64,000 nt of DNA from Microbacterium sulfonylureivorans. GTDB lineage: Bacteria > Actinomycetota > Actinomycetes > Actinomycetales > Microbacteriaceae. Positions 32,788-44,828 of this stretch are shown one piece after another. The notes beneath the pieces were generated by a model. That model saw only the letters and a program-made list of their open reading frames with translations, did no database searches and was not told the DNA's origin. Position 1 is the stretch's first letter. Each line of letters begins with the position of its first letter. The stretch is taken from positions 620,001 to 684,000 of the forward strand of contig NZ_RJAD01000002.1 in assembly GCF_003999995.1 (NCBI RefSeq), read 5' to 3'. A program made the translations under genes and the position numbers.

Positions 32788-34887
32788 GTGTCGGAACTGC
32801 GTTGGGATGAAATCGATCGGCGCGCGGTGGACACCGCTCGCGTGCTGGCAGCGGATGCCGTGGAGAAGGTCGGCAACGGCCACCCCGGCACGGCGATGAG
32901 CCTGGCCCCTGCGGCCTACCTGCTGTACCAGCGCGTTCTGCGCCACGACCCCGCGAACACGCACTGGGTGGGTCGAGACCGGTTCATCCTGTCGGCCGGG
33001 CACTCGTCGCTGACGCAGTACGTCCAGCTGTACCTGGGCGGCTTCGGCCTCGAGCTCGACGACCTGAAGGCACTGCGCACGTGGGGCTCCCTCACGCCGG
33101 GTCACCCCGAGTTCGGCCACACCGACGGCGTCGAGATCACCACCGGCCCGCTCGGCCAGGGACTGGCCTCGTCGGTCGGGTTCGCCTACGCCGCCCGCTA
33201 CGAGCGCGGCCTGTTCGACCCGGATGCCGCGGCCGGCGAGTCCCCCTTCGACCACCACGTGTACGTCATCGCGGGCGACGGCGATCTGCAGGAGGGCGTC
33301 ACGTCCGAGGCATCCAGCCTCGCGGGCCACCAGCAGCTCGGCAACCTCATCGCCATCTACGACTCGAACCAGATCTCGATCGAGGACGACACCAACGTCG
33401 CCTTCACCGAGGACGTCGCCAAGCGCTACGAGTCGTACGGCTGGCACGTGCAGATCGTCGACTGGAAGAAGACCGGCGAATACGTCGAGGACGTCGCCGA
33501 GCTCTTCGCCGCGATCGAGGCCGCCAAGGGCGAGACCGCCAAGCCGTCGCTCATCGTGCTGCGCACCATCATCGGCTGGCCCTCCCCCGGCAAGCAGAAC
33601 ACGGGCAAGATCCACGGCTCCGCCCTCGGCGCCGACGAGCTCGCTGCGACCAAGAAGGTCCTCGGCTTCGACCCCGAGCAGAGCTTCGTCGTCGCCGACG
33701 ACATCATCGCCCACACGCGCTCCCTCAAGGAGCGCGCCGCCGAGGAGCGCTCCGTGTGGCAGGAGTCGTTCGACGCCTGGGCCGCCGCCAACCCGGAGCG
33801 CAAGGCGCTGTTCGACCGCGTGCAGGCCCGCGAGCTGCCCGAGGGCATCGCCGACGCGCTGCCGTCGTTCGAGGCCGGCAAGGACGTCTCGACCCGTGCC
33901 GCATCCGGCGTCGTGATCAACGCCCTCGCCGCTGAGCTCCCCGAGCTGTGGGGCGGATCGGCCGACCTGGCCGAGTCGAACCTCACCACCATCAAGGACG
34001 GCAAGAGCTTCATCCCCGCCGAGTGGTCGACGCATGAGTGGTCGGGCGACCCCTACGGCCGGGTCCTGCACTTCGGCATCCGCGAGCACGCCATGGGCGC
34101 GATCGTCAACGGCATCGTGCTGCACGGGCCGACCCGCGCCTTCGGCGGCACGTTCCTCATCTTCAGCGATTACATGCGCCCCTCGGTGCGTCTGGCGGCG
34201 CTGATGGGCATCCCGTCGATCTTCGTGTGGACGCACGACTCCGTCGCGCTCGGCGAGGACGGGCCGACCCACCAGCCGATCGAGCAGCTCGCGACGCTGC
34301 GCGCCATCCCGAACTTCACGGTGGTGCGTCCGGCCGACGCGAACGAGACCTCGGTCGCGTGGCTCGAGCTTCTCCGTCGCAACGCCGGACCGGCCGGCAT
34401 CGCCCTGACCCGCCAGAACATCCCTGTGTTCGCCCGCGGCGAGGGCGAGGCATCCGGTGACGTGTTCGCATCGGCCGATCTGGCCGCGAAGGGCGCCTAC
34501 GTGCTGGCCGAGGCCCCCGGCGGCACGCCGGACGTGATCCTCATCGGCACCGGCTCCGAGGTCCAGCTCGCCGTCTCGGCGCGAGAGACGCTCGCCGCCG
34601 AGGGCATCAACGCCCGCGTGGTGTCGGCGCCGTCGCTCGAGTGGTTCGCCGAGCAGGACGAGGCCTACCGCGAGTCGGTCCTGCCCAAGGACGTGACCGC
34701 CCGTGTGTCCGTCGAGGCCGGCATCGGCCTGACGTGGCGCGACATCGTCGGCGACAAGGGCCGTTCGGTGTCGATCGAGCACTTCGGCGCCTCCGCCGAC
34801 TACAAGACCCTGTTCCAGAAGTTCGGCATCACCGCCGACGCCGTCGTCGAGGCGGCACGCGAGTCCATCAAGGAGAACGCAGCATGA
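32788..34887 (+). CDS. tkt: Transketolase
   Basis: A 699-residue transketolase, the usual length. It transfers two-carbon units in the non-oxidative pentose-phosphate pathway using thiamine diphosphate. Domains: the N-terminal TPP domain with [13 protein letters not shown] near residue 30 and GDGDLQEG near 165, the pyrimidine domain with [11 protein letters not shown] and the loop [10 protein letters not shown], and the C-terminal domain. GTG at 32788 is chosen because family alignments begin at about [10 protein letters not shown], and GAGAGG lies upstream; longer in-frame starts are not supported. First gene of the tkt-tal-pgi-zwf-opcA-pgl operon. Confidence 0.97.
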   Translation: MSELRWDEIDRRAVDTARVLAADAVEKVGNGHPGTAMSLAPAAYLLYQRVLRHDPANTHWVGRDRFILSAGHSSLTQYVQLYLGGFGLELDDLKALRTWGSLTPGHPEFGHTDGVEITTGPLGQGLASSVGFAYAARYERGLFDPDAAAGESPFDHHVYVIAGDGDLQEGVTSEASSLAGHQQLGNLIAIYDSNQISIEDDTNVAFTEDVAKRYESYGWHVQIVDWKKTGEYVEDVAELFAAIEAAKGETAKPSLIVLRTIIGWPSPGKQNTGKIHGSALGADELAATKKVLGFDPEQSFVVADDIIAHTRSLKERAAEERSVWQESFDAWAAANPERKALFDRVQARELPEGIADALPSFEAGKDVSTRAASGVVINALAAELPELWGGSADLAESNLTTIKDGKSFIPAEWSTHEWSGDPYGRVLHFGIREHAMGAIVNGIVLHGPTRAFGGTFLIFSDYMRPSVRLAALMGIPSIFVWTHDSVALGEDGPTHQPIEQLATLRAIPNFTVVRPADANETSVAWLELLRRNAGPAGIALTRQNIPVFARGEGEASGDVFASADLAAKGAYVLAEAPGGTPDVILIGTGSEVQLAVSARETLAAEGINARVVSAPSLEWFAEQDEAYRESVLPKDVTARVSVEAGIGLTWRDIVGDKGRSVSIEHFGASADYKTLFQKFGITADAVVEAARESIKENAA

Positions 34888-36005
34888 GCACCCCCACCGA
34901 ACAGCTCGCCGCCGCCGGCGTGAGCATCTGGCTCGACGACCTGTCGCGCGAGCGCATCACGTCGGGCAACCTCACCGAGCTCATCAGCACCCGCAACGTC
35001 AGCGGTGTCACGACGAACCCGACGATCTTCCAGGGCGCCATCGGCGGCGGCGGCCACGCGTACGCCGCCCAGATCGCCGAGCTGGCGGGCCGGGGCGCGA
35101 GCGTCGACGAGGCGATCTTCGCCGCGACGACCGACGACGTCCGCGACGCCGCCGACATCTTCCGTCCCGTCTACGACGCCACGCACGGCGTCGACGGCCG
35201 CGTGTCGATCGAGGTCTCCCCCGACCTCGCGCACGACACCGATGCGACGATCGTCCAGGCCAAGGAGCTGTGGGCGAAGGTCGGCCGCCCGAACGTCCAC
35301 ATCAAGATCCCCGCGACCAAAGCGGGCCTCCCGGCGATCACCGCGGTGCTCGCCGAGGGCATCTCGGTCAACGTCACCCTCATCTTCAGCCTGGAGCGCT
35401 ACGCCGAGGTCATCGACGCGTACCTCTCCGGCATCGAGAAGGCGAAGGATGCCGGGCACGACATCTCGCAGATCCACTCGGTCGCGTCGTTCTTCGTGTC
35501 GCGCGTCGACACCGAGGTCGACAAGCGTCTCAAGACCGTCGGCACCGACGAGGCCGCGGGGCTGACCTCGCTCGCCGGCGTCGCCAACGCGCGTCTGGCC
35601 TACGAGCTCTTCGAGAAGGAGTTCGCGACCGACCGCGCGAAGGCGCTGACGGATGCCGGGGCCAATGCGCAGCGTCCGCTCTGGGCATCGACCGGGGTCA
35701 AGGACCCGTCGCTCCCCGACACGCTGTACGTGACAGAACTGGTCGCCCCCGGCACCGTGAACACGATGCCCGAGAAGACCCTCGAGGCGACCTTCGACCA
35801 CGGCCAGGTGGCAGGCGACACCGTGACGGGCACCTACGAGGCCGCGCACAAGGTCTTCGCAGACCTCGCTGCCGTGGGCGTCGACTTCGCCGACGTCACC
35901 CAGGTGCTCGAGGACGAGGGCGTCGAGAAGTTCATCGCGTCGTGGCACGACCTGCAGGGCACGGTCAAGACCGCACTGGAGAGCGCACCCGAGGTCGCGC
36001 GATGA
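34884..36005 (+). CDS. tal: Transaldolase
   Basis: A 373-residue transaldolase of the long actinobacterial type; it moves dihydroxyacetone units between sugar phosphates. The Schiff-base lysine is in [10 protein letters not shown] near residue 140, with [11 protein letters not shown] at the N-terminus and [15 protein letters not shown] further on. The ATG overlaps the tkt stop (ATGA), and the stop overlaps pgi the same way, so translation is coupled. Confidence 0.96.
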   Translation: MSTPTEQLAAAGVSIWLDDLSRERITSGNLTELISTRNVSGVTTNPTIFQGAIGGGGHAYAAQIAELAGRGASVDEAIFAATTDDVRDAADIFRPVYDATHGVDGRVSIEVSPDLAHDTDATIVQAKELWAKVGRPNVHIKIPATKAGLPAITAVLAEGISVNVTLIFSLERYAEVIDAYLSGIEKAKDAGHDISQIHSVASFFVSRVDTEVDKRLKTVGTDEAAGLTSLAGVANARLAYELFEKEFATDRAKALTDAGANAQRPLWASTGVKDPSLPDTLYVTELVAPGTVNTMPEKTLEATFDHGQVAGDTVTGTYEAAHKVFADLAAVGVDFADVTQVLEDEGVEKFIASWHDLQGTVKTALESAPEVAR

Positions 36006-37624
36006 GCTTCGACATCCATCTGAGCGGCCACGTCAAGTCGGTGGTCGACGAGACGCTCCCGAGCCTCGTCGCCAGCCTCATCGCGTCGGGCATCACCGCG
36101 GGCGACAGCTCGCTGTGGGGTCCCGAGGCCGAGGCCGAGGCATCCCAGCGTCTCGGCTGGGTGCAGGCGGTCACCGTCTCGCGCCCCCTGGTCAACGAGA
36201 TCGAGGCCCTCCGTCAGCAGCTCGCGGCCAAGGGCGTGACGCGTGTCGTCCTCGCCGGCATGGGCGGCTCGTCGCTCGCCCCCGAGGTCATCGCGCAGAC
36301 CGCAGGCGTTCCCCTGGTGATCCTCGACTCGACCTCGCCGGGCCAGGTGCTCGCCGCGATCGACGGCGACGCGCAGCAGGGCGACCTGACCAACACGGTC
36401 CTCGTGGTGTCGTCGAAGTCGGGCTCCACAGTCGAGACCGACTCCGCCAAGAGGGCGTTCGAGGCGGCTTTCCGCGATCTGGGCATCGACCCGCTCGAGC
36501 GCATCGTCGTGGTCACCGACCCCGGTTCGCCGCTCGACCAGGCCGCGCGGGCCGACGGCTACACCGTCTTCAACGCCGACCCGACCGTCGGCGGCCGCTA
36601 CTCGGCGCTGACCGCGTTCGGCCTCGTGCCGACCGGTCTCGCCGGCGTCGACATCGCCGAGATCCTCGACGAGGCGGAGGCGACGCTCCTCGAGGTCGCC
36701 ATCGACAGCCCCGACAACCCGGCGCTCGTGCTCGCCGCGGCCATCGCGGGCGGCGAGCCCCGCCGCGACAAGCTCGGACTCGTCACCGACGGCACGCACA
36801 TCGTCGGCCTGCCCGACTGGATCGAGCAGCTCGTCGCCGAGTCGACGGGCAAGGAGGGCACCGGCATCCTGCCCGTCGTCCTGCTGCCGGTCTCGCCCGA
36901 GGTCGAGAGCCGGCCCGCCGACCTGCAGATCGTGCGTCTGGTCGATGAGGCGAAGAAGTTCCACCTCTTCGAGCACCACAACGGCGAGATCCTCGTGAGC
37001 GGCTCGCTCGGAGCCCAGTTCGTGGTGTGGGAGTACGCGACCGTGATCGCCGGCAAGATGCTCGGCATCAACCCGTTCGATCAGCCCGACGTCGAGTCCG
37101 CCAAGATCGCGACCCGCGGCCTGCTCGACGCCCGACCCGAGCAGGCCGAGCCGGCCTTCGCGGTCGACGGCGTCGAGGTGCGCGTGTCCGACCCGTCGCT
37201 CGCCGTGTCGGGAACCGTGGCCGGAGTGCTCGACGCGCTCTGGGCGCGCCTGCCCGAAGACGGCTACGTCGCCATTCAGGCATACGTGAACCGCCTGGAG
37301 CTCGACCAGCTCCAGGGGCTGCGCGAGCTCGTCGCCGCCGACTCCGGACGCCCGACCACGTTCGGCTGGGGCCCGCGCTTCCTCCACTCGACCGGACAGT
37401 TCCACAAGGGCGGCCCGGCGAACGGCGTGTTCCTGCAGATCCTCGAGCAGACCGACGTCGACCTCGAGATCCCCGAGCGGCCGTTCACCTTCGGCCAGCT
37501 CATCCAGGCGCAGGCGGCCGGCGACGCGAGCGTGCTCGCGGACGGACACGGCCGACCGGTCGTCACCCTCACGCTCACCGACCCCCGGATCGAAGTGCTC
37601 TCGCTCTTCGAGGCGGCCCAGTAG
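36002..37624 (+). CDS. pgi: Glucose-6-phosphate isomerase
   Basis: A 540-residue isomerase that interconverts glucose-6-phosphate and fructose-6-phosphate. It has the SIS-domain phosphosugar site in [19 protein letters not shown] and [17 protein letters not shown], and the large domain ending with the [17 protein letters not shown] segment; the sequence is of the divergent type found fused or beside transaldolase in actinobacteria rather than the E. coli form. It overlaps tal (ATGA). Some relatives are annotated as transaldolase/isomerase, so I note that naming varies. Confidence 0.9.
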   Translation: MSFDIHLSGHVKSVVDETLPSLVASLIASGITAGDSSLWGPEAEAEASQRLGWVQAVTVSRPLVNEIEALRQQLAAKGVTRVVLAGMGGSSLAPEVIAQTAGVPLVILDSTSPGQVLAAIDGDAQQGDLTNTVLVVSSKSGSTVETDSAKRAFEAAFRDLGIDPLERIVVVTDPGSPLDQAARADGYTVFNADPTVGGRYSALTAFGLVPTGLAGVDIAEILDEAEATLLEVAIDSPDNPALVLAAAIAGGEPRRDKLGLVTDGTHIVGLPDWIEQLVAESTGKEGTGILPVVLLPVSPEVESRPADLQIVRLVDEAKKFHLFEHHNGEILVSGSLGAQFVVWEYATVIAGKMLGINPFDQPDVESAKIATRGLLDARPEQAEPAFAVDGVEVRVSDPSLAVSGTVAGVLDALWARLPEDGYVAIQAYVNRLELDQLQGLRELVAADSGRPTTFGWGPRFLHSTGQFHKGGPANGVFLQILEQTDVDLEIPERPFTFGQLIQAQAAGDASVLADGHGRPVVTLTLTDPRIEVLSLFEAAQ

Positions 37625-37639
37625 GAGACCCACTCCCCG

Positions 37640-39190
37640 ATGACTGTCGAGATCTCGCACGGGAGCAACCCGCTGCGCGACCCCGAGGATCGCCGCCTCA
37701 ACCGCATCGCCGGTCCGAGCGCTCTCGTGATCTTCGGGGTGACGGGAGACCTCTCCCGCAAGAAGCTGATGCCCGCCGTCTACGACCTGGCCAACCGCGG
37801 CCTGCTGCCCCCGGGGTTCGCCCTGGTCGGGTTCGCCCGACGCGACTGGGAGGACCAGGACTTCGCGCAGGTCGTGCACGACGCCGTCCGCCAGCACTCC
37901 CGCACGGAGTTCCGTGACGAGACGTGGCAGCAGCTCCTGCAGGGCATCCGCTTCGTCTCCGGTGAGTTCGGGGATCTCGACGCGTTCAAGCGGCTTCGCG
38001 AGACCGTCGAGAAGCTGGACGTCGAGCGAGGCACGATGGGCAATCACGCCTATTACCTGTCGATCCCGCCGAAGGACTTCCCGATCGTCGCCGAGCAGCT
38101 CAAGAAGTCGGGACTCGTCGACGACACGGCCGACCAGCCCGACCGCTGGCGCCGCGTCGTCATCGAGAAGCCGTTCGGGCACGACCTCGACTCGGCCCGT
38201 GCGCTGAACGACGCCCTCCGGTCCGCCTTCCCGACGGACTCGATCTTCCGCATCGACCACTACCTCGGCAAGGAGACGGTCCAGAACATCCTGGCGCTGC
38301 GCTTCGCGAACGAGCTGTACGAGCCGATCTGGAACCGCAACTACGTCGATCACGTCCAGATCACCATGGCCGAGGACATCGGCGTGGGAGGTCGCGCGGG
38401 GTACTACGACGGCATCGGCGCGGCGCGAGACGTCATCCAGAACCACCTCCTCCAGCTGATGGCGCTCACGGCGATGGAGGAGCCCATCTCGTTCGATGCG
38501 AAGGAGCTGCGCGCCGAGAAGGAGAAGGTGCTCGCCGCCGTCACGCTGCCCCCCGATCTCTCCCGCTCGACCGCGCGAGGACAGTACGCCGGCGGCTGGC
38601 AGGGCGGCGAGAAGGTGCTCGGCTTCCTCGAAGAGGACGGGATGAACCCCGAGTCGACGACGGAGACCTACGCTGCCATCACCCTCGAGGTGAACACCCG
38701 CCGCTGGGCAGGGGTCCCGTTCTACCTCCGCACCGGCAAGCGCCTCGGCCGCCGTGTCACCGAGATCGCGGTCGTGTTCAAGCGAGCGCCCGAACTGCTC
38801 TTCTCGCGCAGCCAGACATCCGGACAGGGGCAGAACGCTCTCGTGATCCGCGTCCAGCCCGATGAGGGCGTCACGATCAGGTTCGGCTCGAAGGTGCCCG
38901 GTGCCGGTGCCCAGGTGCGCGATGTGACCATGGACTTCGGCTACGGCCACGCGTTCACCGAGGCCAGCCCCGAGGCGTACGAGCGGCTCATCCTCGACGT
39001 GCTCCTCGGCGACCCGCCGCTGTTCCCCCGGCACGAGGAGGTCGAGCTCTCCTGGAAGATCCTCGACCCGATCGAGAAGTTCTGGACAGAGCAGGGCGGA
39101 CCCCTCGAACAGTATTCGCCCGGGTCGTGGGGCCCGGCATCCGCGGACGAGATGCTCGCCCGCGACGGCCGTACCTGGAGGCGCCCGTGA
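37640..39190 (+). CDS. zwf: Glucose-6-phosphate dehydrogenase
   Basis: A 516-residue enzyme that oxidises glucose-6-phosphate to 6-phosphogluconolactone with NADP. The nucleotide fold starts IFGVTGDLSRKKLMPAVY near residue 35, and the substrate/catalytic site is RIDHYLGKETVQNI near 203. It begins 15 bases after pgi, and its stop overlaps the opcA start (GTGA). The usual actinobacterial pair with OpcA follows. Confidence 0.97.
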   Translation: MTVEISHGSNPLRDPEDRRLNRIAGPSALVIFGVTGDLSRKKLMPAVYDLANRGLLPPGFALVGFARRDWEDQDFAQVVHDAVRQHSRTEFRDETWQQLLQGIRFVSGEFGDLDAFKRLRETVEKLDVERGTMGNHAYYLSIPPKDFPIVAEQLKKSGLVDDTADQPDRWRRVVIEKPFGHDLDSARALNDALRSAFPTDSIFRIDHYLGKETVQNILALRFANELYEPIWNRNYVDHVQITMAEDIGVGGRAGYYDGIGAARDVIQNHLLQLMALTAMEEPISFDAKELRAEKEKVLAAVTLPPDLSRSTARGQYAGGWQGGEKVLGFLEEDGMNPESTTETYAAITLEVNTRRWAGVPFYLRTGKRLGRRVTEIAVVFKRAPELLFSRSQTSGQGQNALVIRVQPDEGVTIRFGSKVPGAGAQVRDVTMDFGYGHAFTEASPEAYERLILDVLLGDPPLFPRHEEVELSWKILDPIEKFWTEQGGPLEQYSPGSWGPASADEMLARDGRTWRRP

Positions 39191-40146
39191 TCGTCGATCT
39201 TCCCGACACCACCGTCAGCAAGATCTCCCGCGCCCTCGTGAGCGTGCGGGAGGAAGGCGGGGCGGTCGCGCTCGGCCGCGTGCTGACGCTCATCATCCTC
39301 ACGCGCGAGGGCGCGATGGAGGAGGTCATCGAAGCCGCCAACGACGCGTCCCGCGAGCATCCGATGCGGGTCATCGTGCTCATCATCGGAAACGGCGTCG
39401 ACGAGGAGTCGCGACTGGACGCACAGATCCGCGTCGGAGGCGACGCCGGAGCGAGCGAGGTCGTCACGCTGCGCGTGGCCGGTGAGGCCGGCAGCTCGAA
39501 CCTCGAGTCGCTCGTCACGGGACTGCTCCTTCCGGACGCTCCCGTGGTCGTGTGGTGGCCCAACCGCACCCCGGAGAACATCTCGAAGACGTCGATCGGC
39601 CGCATCGCGCAGCGACGCATCACCGACGCGGCGACCAAGTCCGACCCGTCGGCATGGGTCGCGGCGCTCGGCGCACAGTACGCCCCCGGTGACACCGACC
39701 TGGCGTGGACGCGACTCACGCGCTGGCGCGAGCAGCTCGCCGCGATCCTCGACCAGCCGCCGTACGACCCGGTCCTATCGGTGCGCGTGCGCGGCGCGTC
39801 GGACTCGCCGTCGACGGCGCTCCTGGCCGCCTGGCTGCGTCTGGCACTCGACGTGCCGGTCGACTGGGCGTACCTCGACCCCGAGGAGTGGCCGCACGGC
39901 ATCAAGTCCGTTTCGCTGCTCCGCGCGAGCGGCGAAGTGCTCCTCGAGCGCCCGAGCTCGGCGTCGGCGATCCTCACGCAGCCGGGTCAGCCCAGTCACG
40001 AGCTCGCCTTCCCGCGCCGCACGCTCCGCGAGTGCCTGGCCGAGGAGCTCCGTCGTCTGGATCCCGACGTCCTGTATGGTCGAGTGATCACGGAGGGCTG
40101 GGAGCTGCTCGACCCTCCGGCGACGAAGGAGACGCAGGACGCATGA
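39187..40146 (+). CDS. opcA: Glucose-6-phosphate dehydrogenase assembly protein OpcA
   Basis: A 319-residue OpcA protein, needed for assembly or activity of Zwf in cyanobacteria and actinobacteria. Typical segments are DLPDTTVSKISRALV at the start, REHPMRVIVLI near 55, and PVVVWWPNRTPEN near 115. The GTG at 39187 is chosen because it overlaps the zwf stop (GTGA). It is followed by pgl. Confidence 0.94.
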   Translation: MIVDLPDTTVSKISRALVSVREEGGAVALGRVLTLIILTREGAMEEVIEAANDASREHPMRVIVLIIGNGVDEESRLDAQIRVGGDAGASEVVTLRVAGEAGSSNLESLVTGLLLPDAPVVVWWPNRTPENISKTSIGRIAQRRITDAATKSDPSAWVAALGAQYAPGDTDLAWTRLTRWREQLAAILDQPPYDPVLSVRVRGASDSPSTALLAAWLRLALDVPVDWAYLDPEEWPHGIKSVSLLRASGEVLLERPSSASAILTQPGQPSHELAFPRRTLRECLAEELRRLDPDVLYGRVITEGWELLDPPATKETQDA

Positions 40147-40171
40147 GTGAGTCGCGCGGTGAGTGAGCCCC

Positions 40172-40951
40172 ATGGTTGAGGCCTGGGCCGAGAAGCGCGT
40201 GGTCATCGCTCCCGACCCGTCGACGCTCGCGGAATCCGTCGCCGCACGCTTCCTCAACCGGGTGGCCAAGCGCGTCGACGAGGGCAAGCTCGCCCATGTG
40301 TCGCTCACCGGCGGCTCGATGGGCTCGGCGGTGCTCGCCGCCGCTGCCCGCAGTCCGCGGATCGCGCGGATCGACTGGTCGCGCGTCCATTTCTGGTGGA
40401 GCGACGAGCGCTTCGTCCCCCGCGCCGACGACGACCGCAACGAGAAGCAGGCTCGTGCCGCCCTGCTCGACGCGCTCGACACACCCGCCGCGAACATCCA
40501 CGCCGCTGCCGCGAGCGATGAGGGCATCGACCTGGATGCCGCGGCCGCGGCCTACGCCGACGACCTCGCGCGCTTCGCCGGGGCCGACGGACCGTGGCCG
40601 TCCTTCGACGTCTGCTTCCTCGGCGTCGGGCCCGACGCGCACATCGCGTCGCTGTTCCCCGACCGCCCCGAGATCCTCATCACGGATCGCTCCGTGGTCG
40701 CGGTGCGCGATTCGCCCAAGCCCCCGCCCGAGCGCGTGACGATGACCCGTCCGGTGATCAACGGCTCGAAACGCGTGTGGATGGTCCTGTCCGGCGCCGA
40801 CAAGGCCTCCGCTCTCGGCCTCGCCCTCGCGGGCGCCAGCTACGCGAGCGTTCCGGCTGCCGGCGCAAAGGGCCGCAAGCGCACGGTCTTCTTCGTCGAT
40901 CAGGCTGCGGCGGCACAGGTGCCGCCGGAACTCATCGATCGCGAGTACTGA
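40172..40951 (+). CDS. pgl: 6-Phosphogluconolactonase
   Basis: A 259-residue hydrolase that opens 6-phosphogluconolactone, the step after Zwf. It shows SLTGGSMGSAVL near residue 45, WWSDERFVPRADDDRNEKQA near 85, FLGVGPDAHIASLFP near 155 and the C-terminal RVWMVLSGADKASAL. The start could be the GTG at 40163, three codons earlier. Last gene of the operon; a long bidirectional hairpin follows directly after its stop codon. Confidence 0.93.
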   Translation: MVEAWAEKRVVIAPDPSTLAESVAARFLNRVAKRVDEGKLAHVSLTGGSMGSAVLAAAARSPRIARIDWSRVHFWWSDERFVPRADDDRNEKQARAALLDALDTPAANIHAAAASDEGIDLDAAAAAYADDLARFAGADGPWPSFDVCFLGVGPDAHIASLFPDRPEILITDRSVVAVRDSPKPPPERVTMTRPVINGSKRVWMVLSGADKASALGLALAGASYASVPAAGAKGRKRTVFFVDQAAAAQVPPELIDREY

Positions 40952-41004
40952 CAGACGAACGAGAAGAGCGGATGCCGAGGCATCCGCTCCTCTCGTTCGT
41001 CTGT
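40951..41004. terminator. Bidirectional terminator, pgl / rbpA
   Basis: A 26-base stem with one mismatch (40951-40976 with 40979-41004), including AGACGAACGAG and, at its tip, GGATGCC paired with GGCATCC. It starts at the last base of the pgl stop codon and ends four bases before the rbpA stop codon. Confidence 0.92.
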
Positions 41005-41008
41005 GTCG

Positions 41009-41365
41009 TCAGTCCTGGCCGCGACGCTCGCGCAGCTGCTTGAGGGCGTCGTCGAGGAGGGCGTCGGCCTCTTCTTCGGTGCGGCGCTCCTTCACGTAGG
41101 CGAGATGCGTCTTGTACGGCTCGGTCTTGGCCACGGCAGGCGGATTGGCCTTGTCGCGACCGGCCGGAAGACCGGAGTGCGGCGAGTCGATCGTGTCGGG
41201 GATCTCCTCCTCGGGGATCCCTGCGGCGAAGTAGCGGACCGTCTCGTTGCCGAGGGCGTCCCAGTAGGACACCGCCACACGCTCGGCGTGGTAGCCGTGG
41301 TCCTGCTCGCCCATCGGCCCGGCACCGACGCGGGTGCCGCGGATCGCGTTGCCTCCGGTCGCCAT
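41009..41365 (-). CDS. rbpA: RNA polymerase-binding protein RbpA
   Basis: A 118-residue actinobacterial protein that binds RNA polymerase and sigma factors and stabilises open complexes. It has the N-terminal GNAIRGTRVGAGPMGE, the core YWDALGNETVRYF and ending helix EEEADALLDDALKQLRERR. There is no cysteine at all: the zinc-binding Cys of the Streptomyces-type protein are replaced (for example SPHSG instead of CPRCG), so it is the zinc-free form. The ATG overlaps the secG stop by one base (TGATG), so it is co-translated with secG; an earlier in-frame start is not supported. Confidence 0.93.
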   Translation of the reverse strand: MATGGNAIRGTRVGAGPMGEQDHGYHAERVAVSYWDALGNETVRYFAAGIPEEEIPDTIDSPHSGLPAGRDKANPPAVAKTEPYKTHLAYVKERRTEEEADALLDDALKQLRERRGQD

Positions 41366-41613
41366 CAGAGGCTCTGGAACTTCGTGATCAGTCCGAGCGC
41401 CACGATCGCGACGAACCACGTCAGGGCGAGGATCACCGTGAAGCGGTTGAGGTTGCGCTCAGCAAGACCGGACGAGCCCAGCGCGGACGTCATGCCGCCG
41501 CCGAACATGTCGGACAAGCCGCCGCCGCGCCCCTTGTGGAGCAGGATGAGGAGGGTCAGCAGGAGGCTCGTGATACCGAGGAGCACCTGCAGGACGAACT
41601 CGAGGATCTGCAC
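41365..41613 (-). CDS. secG: Preprotein translocase subunit SecG
   Basis: An 82-residue SecG with two membrane helices (FVLQVLLGITSLLLTLLILL and FTVILALTWFVAIVALGLI) and between them the conserved HKGRGGGLSDMFGG loop; SecG helps SecYEG move proteins across the membrane. It lies between tpiA and rbpA, the common actinobacterial position, and its stop overlaps the rbpA start. Confidence 0.96.
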   Translation of the reverse strand: MQILEFVLQVLLGITSLLLTLLILLHKGRGGGLSDMFGGGMTSALGSSGLAERNLNRFTVILALTWFVAIVALGLITKFQSL

Positions 41614-41672
41614 AGTCGTTGAAGCCTTTCGCCGCGATCATTCGCCGATCGCACAAGGGTCGAGTATACCGG

Positions 41673-42497
41673 TCAGACGCCGACGTGCTTCTGGTATCGG
41701 ATGATCGCGGCGAACTCGTCGGCGACGAGGCTCGCCCCGCCGACCAGCGCGCCGTCCACATCCGGCTCGCGCATGAAGCTCGCGATGTTCGCCGACTTCA
41801 CCGATCCGCCGTACAGAACGCGCGTGCGGGCCGCGGCATCCTCCCCCAGCTTCTCGGCGATGACGCCCCGGAGCTTGGCGCACACGTCCTGCGCCTGGTC
41901 GGGCGTCGCCGCCTGGCCGGAGCCGATCGCCCAGACGGGCTCGTAGGCCACGACGATGTCGGCGTCGGCCTTCACGCCCTCGAGAGCGACCTGGAGCTGC
42001 CCCACCGGCACGGCGCTGGCGCCGTACTTCTCGAGGTCCTCCGCGGTCTCGCCCACGCAGATCACCGGAACGAGCCCGTGCCTCAGCGCCGCCTGCACCT
42101 TCGCGGCGACGATGTCGTCGCCTTCGTGGTGGTACTCGCGACGCTCGGAGTGGCCGATGATCACGTAGCGGTTGTCGAGCTTCGCGAGGAACGCGCCCGA
42201 CACCTCACCCGTGTAGGCGCCCGAGTCGTGCGACGAGATGTCCTGAGCGCCGAGCGCGAACGGGATCTTGTCGGCGTCGAGGAGCGTCTGCACGGTGCGG
42301 AGGTCGGTGAAGGGCGGGAAGACCGCCACCTCGACCGAGCCGTCCTCGTGCTTGGCGTCCTTGAGCGTCCAGTGCAGCTTCTGGACGAACGCGACCGCCT
42401 GCAGGTGGTCGAGGTTCATCTTCCAGTTGCCGGCGATGAGCGGGGTCCTCGGCTTCTGAGAAGTCGTCGCGGATCCCACGTTGTCCACTACTGCCAT
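41673..42497 (-). CDS. tpiA: Triose-phosphate isomerase
   Basis: A 274-residue enzyme interconverting glyceraldehyde-3-phosphate and dihydroxyacetone phosphate. It has GNWKMN, the catalytic histidine in IIGHSERR, and the glutamate in AYEPVWAIG. The N-terminus is about 16 residues longer than in the shortest homologues. The start at 42497 is supported by a GGAGG inside the pgk 3' end. The gene overlaps pgk by 10 bases. Confidence 0.97.
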   Translation of the reverse strand: MAVVDNVGSATTSQKPRTPLIAGNWKMNLDHLQAVAFVQKLHWTLKDAKHEDGSVEVAVFPPFTDLRTVQTLLDADKIPFALGAQDISSHDSGAYTGEVSGAFLAKLDNRYVIIGHSERREYHHEGDDIVAAKVQAALRHGLVPVICVGETAEDLEKYGASAVPVGQLQVALEGVKADADIVVAYEPVWAIGSGQAATPDQAQDVCAKLRGVIAEKLGEDAAARTRVLYGGSVKSANIASFMREPDVDGALVGGASLVADEFAAIIRYQKHVGV

Positions 42498-43702
42498 CCG
42501 AGGACCTCCAGTCCGGGGAGCTTCTTGCCCTCGAGGAACTCGAGGCTGGCGCCCCCGCCCGTCGAGATGTGGCCGAATTCGTCGTCGGCGAAGCCCAGCT
42601 GACGAACGGCGGCGGCGGAGTCGCCGCCGCCCACGACGGAGAGTCCGTCGACTTCGGTGAGCGCCTTCGCGACCGCCTTCGTGCCCGCGGCGAACGGCGC
42701 GAGCTCGAACACGCCCATCGGGCCGTTCCAGAACACCGTCTTCGAATCGCGGACGAGGTCGGCGAATCGCGCGGCCGTCTCGGGACCGATGTCGAGACCG
42801 AGACCGGATGCCCCGAACGGCGTCTCCTCGATCTGGTCGGCGCGGGTCACCACGTGCTCCGCATCGGCGCCGAACTTCGACGCCACCACGACGTCGGTCG
42901 GGAGCACGAGCTCGACGCCCGACTCCTCGGCACGGCGCATGTACTCGCGGACGGTGTCGAGCTGGTCGGCCTCGAGCAGGCTCGACCCGACCTTGTGGCC
43001 CTGGGCCGCGAGGAAGGTGAAGAGCATGCCGCCGCCGACGAGCAGCCTGTCGACGCGCGGAAGCAGGTGCGAGATCACACCGAGCTTGTCGCTCACCTTC
43101 GAGCCGCCGAGCACGACCGTGTACGGCCGCTCGGGGTTCTCGGTGAGCCGGTCGAGCACGTCGAGCTCGGTGGCGATCAGGTGCCCGGCAGCGGACGGCA
43201 GGAGCTCGGCGAGCTCGTACACCGACGCCTGCTTGCGGTGGACGACGCCGAACCCGTCGGAGACGAGCGCGTCGCCGAGTCCGGCGAGCTGCTCGGCGAA
43301 CGCCCGGCGCTCCCCCTCGTCCTTCGCGGTCTCGCCCGGGTTGAACCGGAGGTTCTCGATCACCGCGACGTCGCCGTCCTCGAGAGCCGCGACGGCCTCG
43401 TGAGCGGACTCGCCGACGGTGTCGCGCGCGAACGCGACGGGCTTGCCGAGGAGCTCGGACAGCCGCTGGGCGACCGGCGCGAGGCTGTACTTCGCGTCGG
43501 GCGCGCCCTCGGGGCGACCCAGATGCGAGCAGACGACGAGCCGTGCGCCCTGGTTGATCAGGGCGTTGAGCGTGGGAAGGGATGCCCGCACACGGCCATC
43601 GTCCGCAATGACCGCGTCCTTGAGAGGAACGTTGAGGTCACAGCGGACGATGACGCGCTTGCCTGCGAGCGAACCCAGCGAATCGAGGGTGCGCAGAGCC
43701 AT
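42488..43702 (-). CDS. pgk: Phosphoglycerate kinase
   Basis: A 404-residue kinase making ATP from 1,3-bisphosphoglycerate. It has the N-terminal [10 protein letters not shown], the VVCSHLGRP triose-binding segment, and the nucleotide region [15 protein letters not shown] and [10 protein letters not shown] near the C-terminus. It starts 12 bases after the gapA stop and overlaps tpiA. Part of the gapA-pgk-tpiA-secG-rbpA operon. Confidence 0.98.
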   Translation of the reverse strand: MALRTLDSLGSLAGKRVIVRCDLNVPLKDAVIADDGRVRASLPTLNALINQGARLVVCSHLGRPEGAPDAKYSLAPVAQRLSELLGKPVAFARDTVGESAHEAVAALEDGDVAVIENLRFNPGETAKDEGERRAFAEQLAGLGDALVSDGFGVVHRKQASVYELAELLPSAAGHLIATELDVLDRLTENPERPYTVVLGGSKVSDKLGVISHLLPRVDRLLVGGGMLFTFLAAQGHKVGSSLLEADQLDTVREYMRRAEESGVELVLPTDVVVASKFGADAEHVVTRADQIEETPFGASGLGLDIGPETAARFADLVRDSKTVFWNGPMGVFELAPFAAGTKAVAKALTEVDGLSVVGGGDSAAAVRQLGFADDEFGHISTGGGASLEFLEGKKLPGLEVLGWQ

Positions 43703-43714
43703 GGTGGTGATCGC

Positions 43715-44773
<1,059 letters not shown>

Positions 44774-44788
44774 TCAGACAGTGGACAA

Positions 44789-44822
44789 CGGCGTCCCGGC
44801 CGGCAGTCCCGCCGGGACGCCG
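44789..44822 (-). terminator. Terminator after sodA
   Basis: CGGCGTCCCGGC pairs with GCCGGGACGCCG (44789-44800 with 44811-44822), perfect 12-base arms with a 10-base loop, seven bases after the sodA stop and before gapA. The T-run is weak (GTTGTCC). Confidence 0.7.
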
Positions 44823-44828
44823 CGCCTG

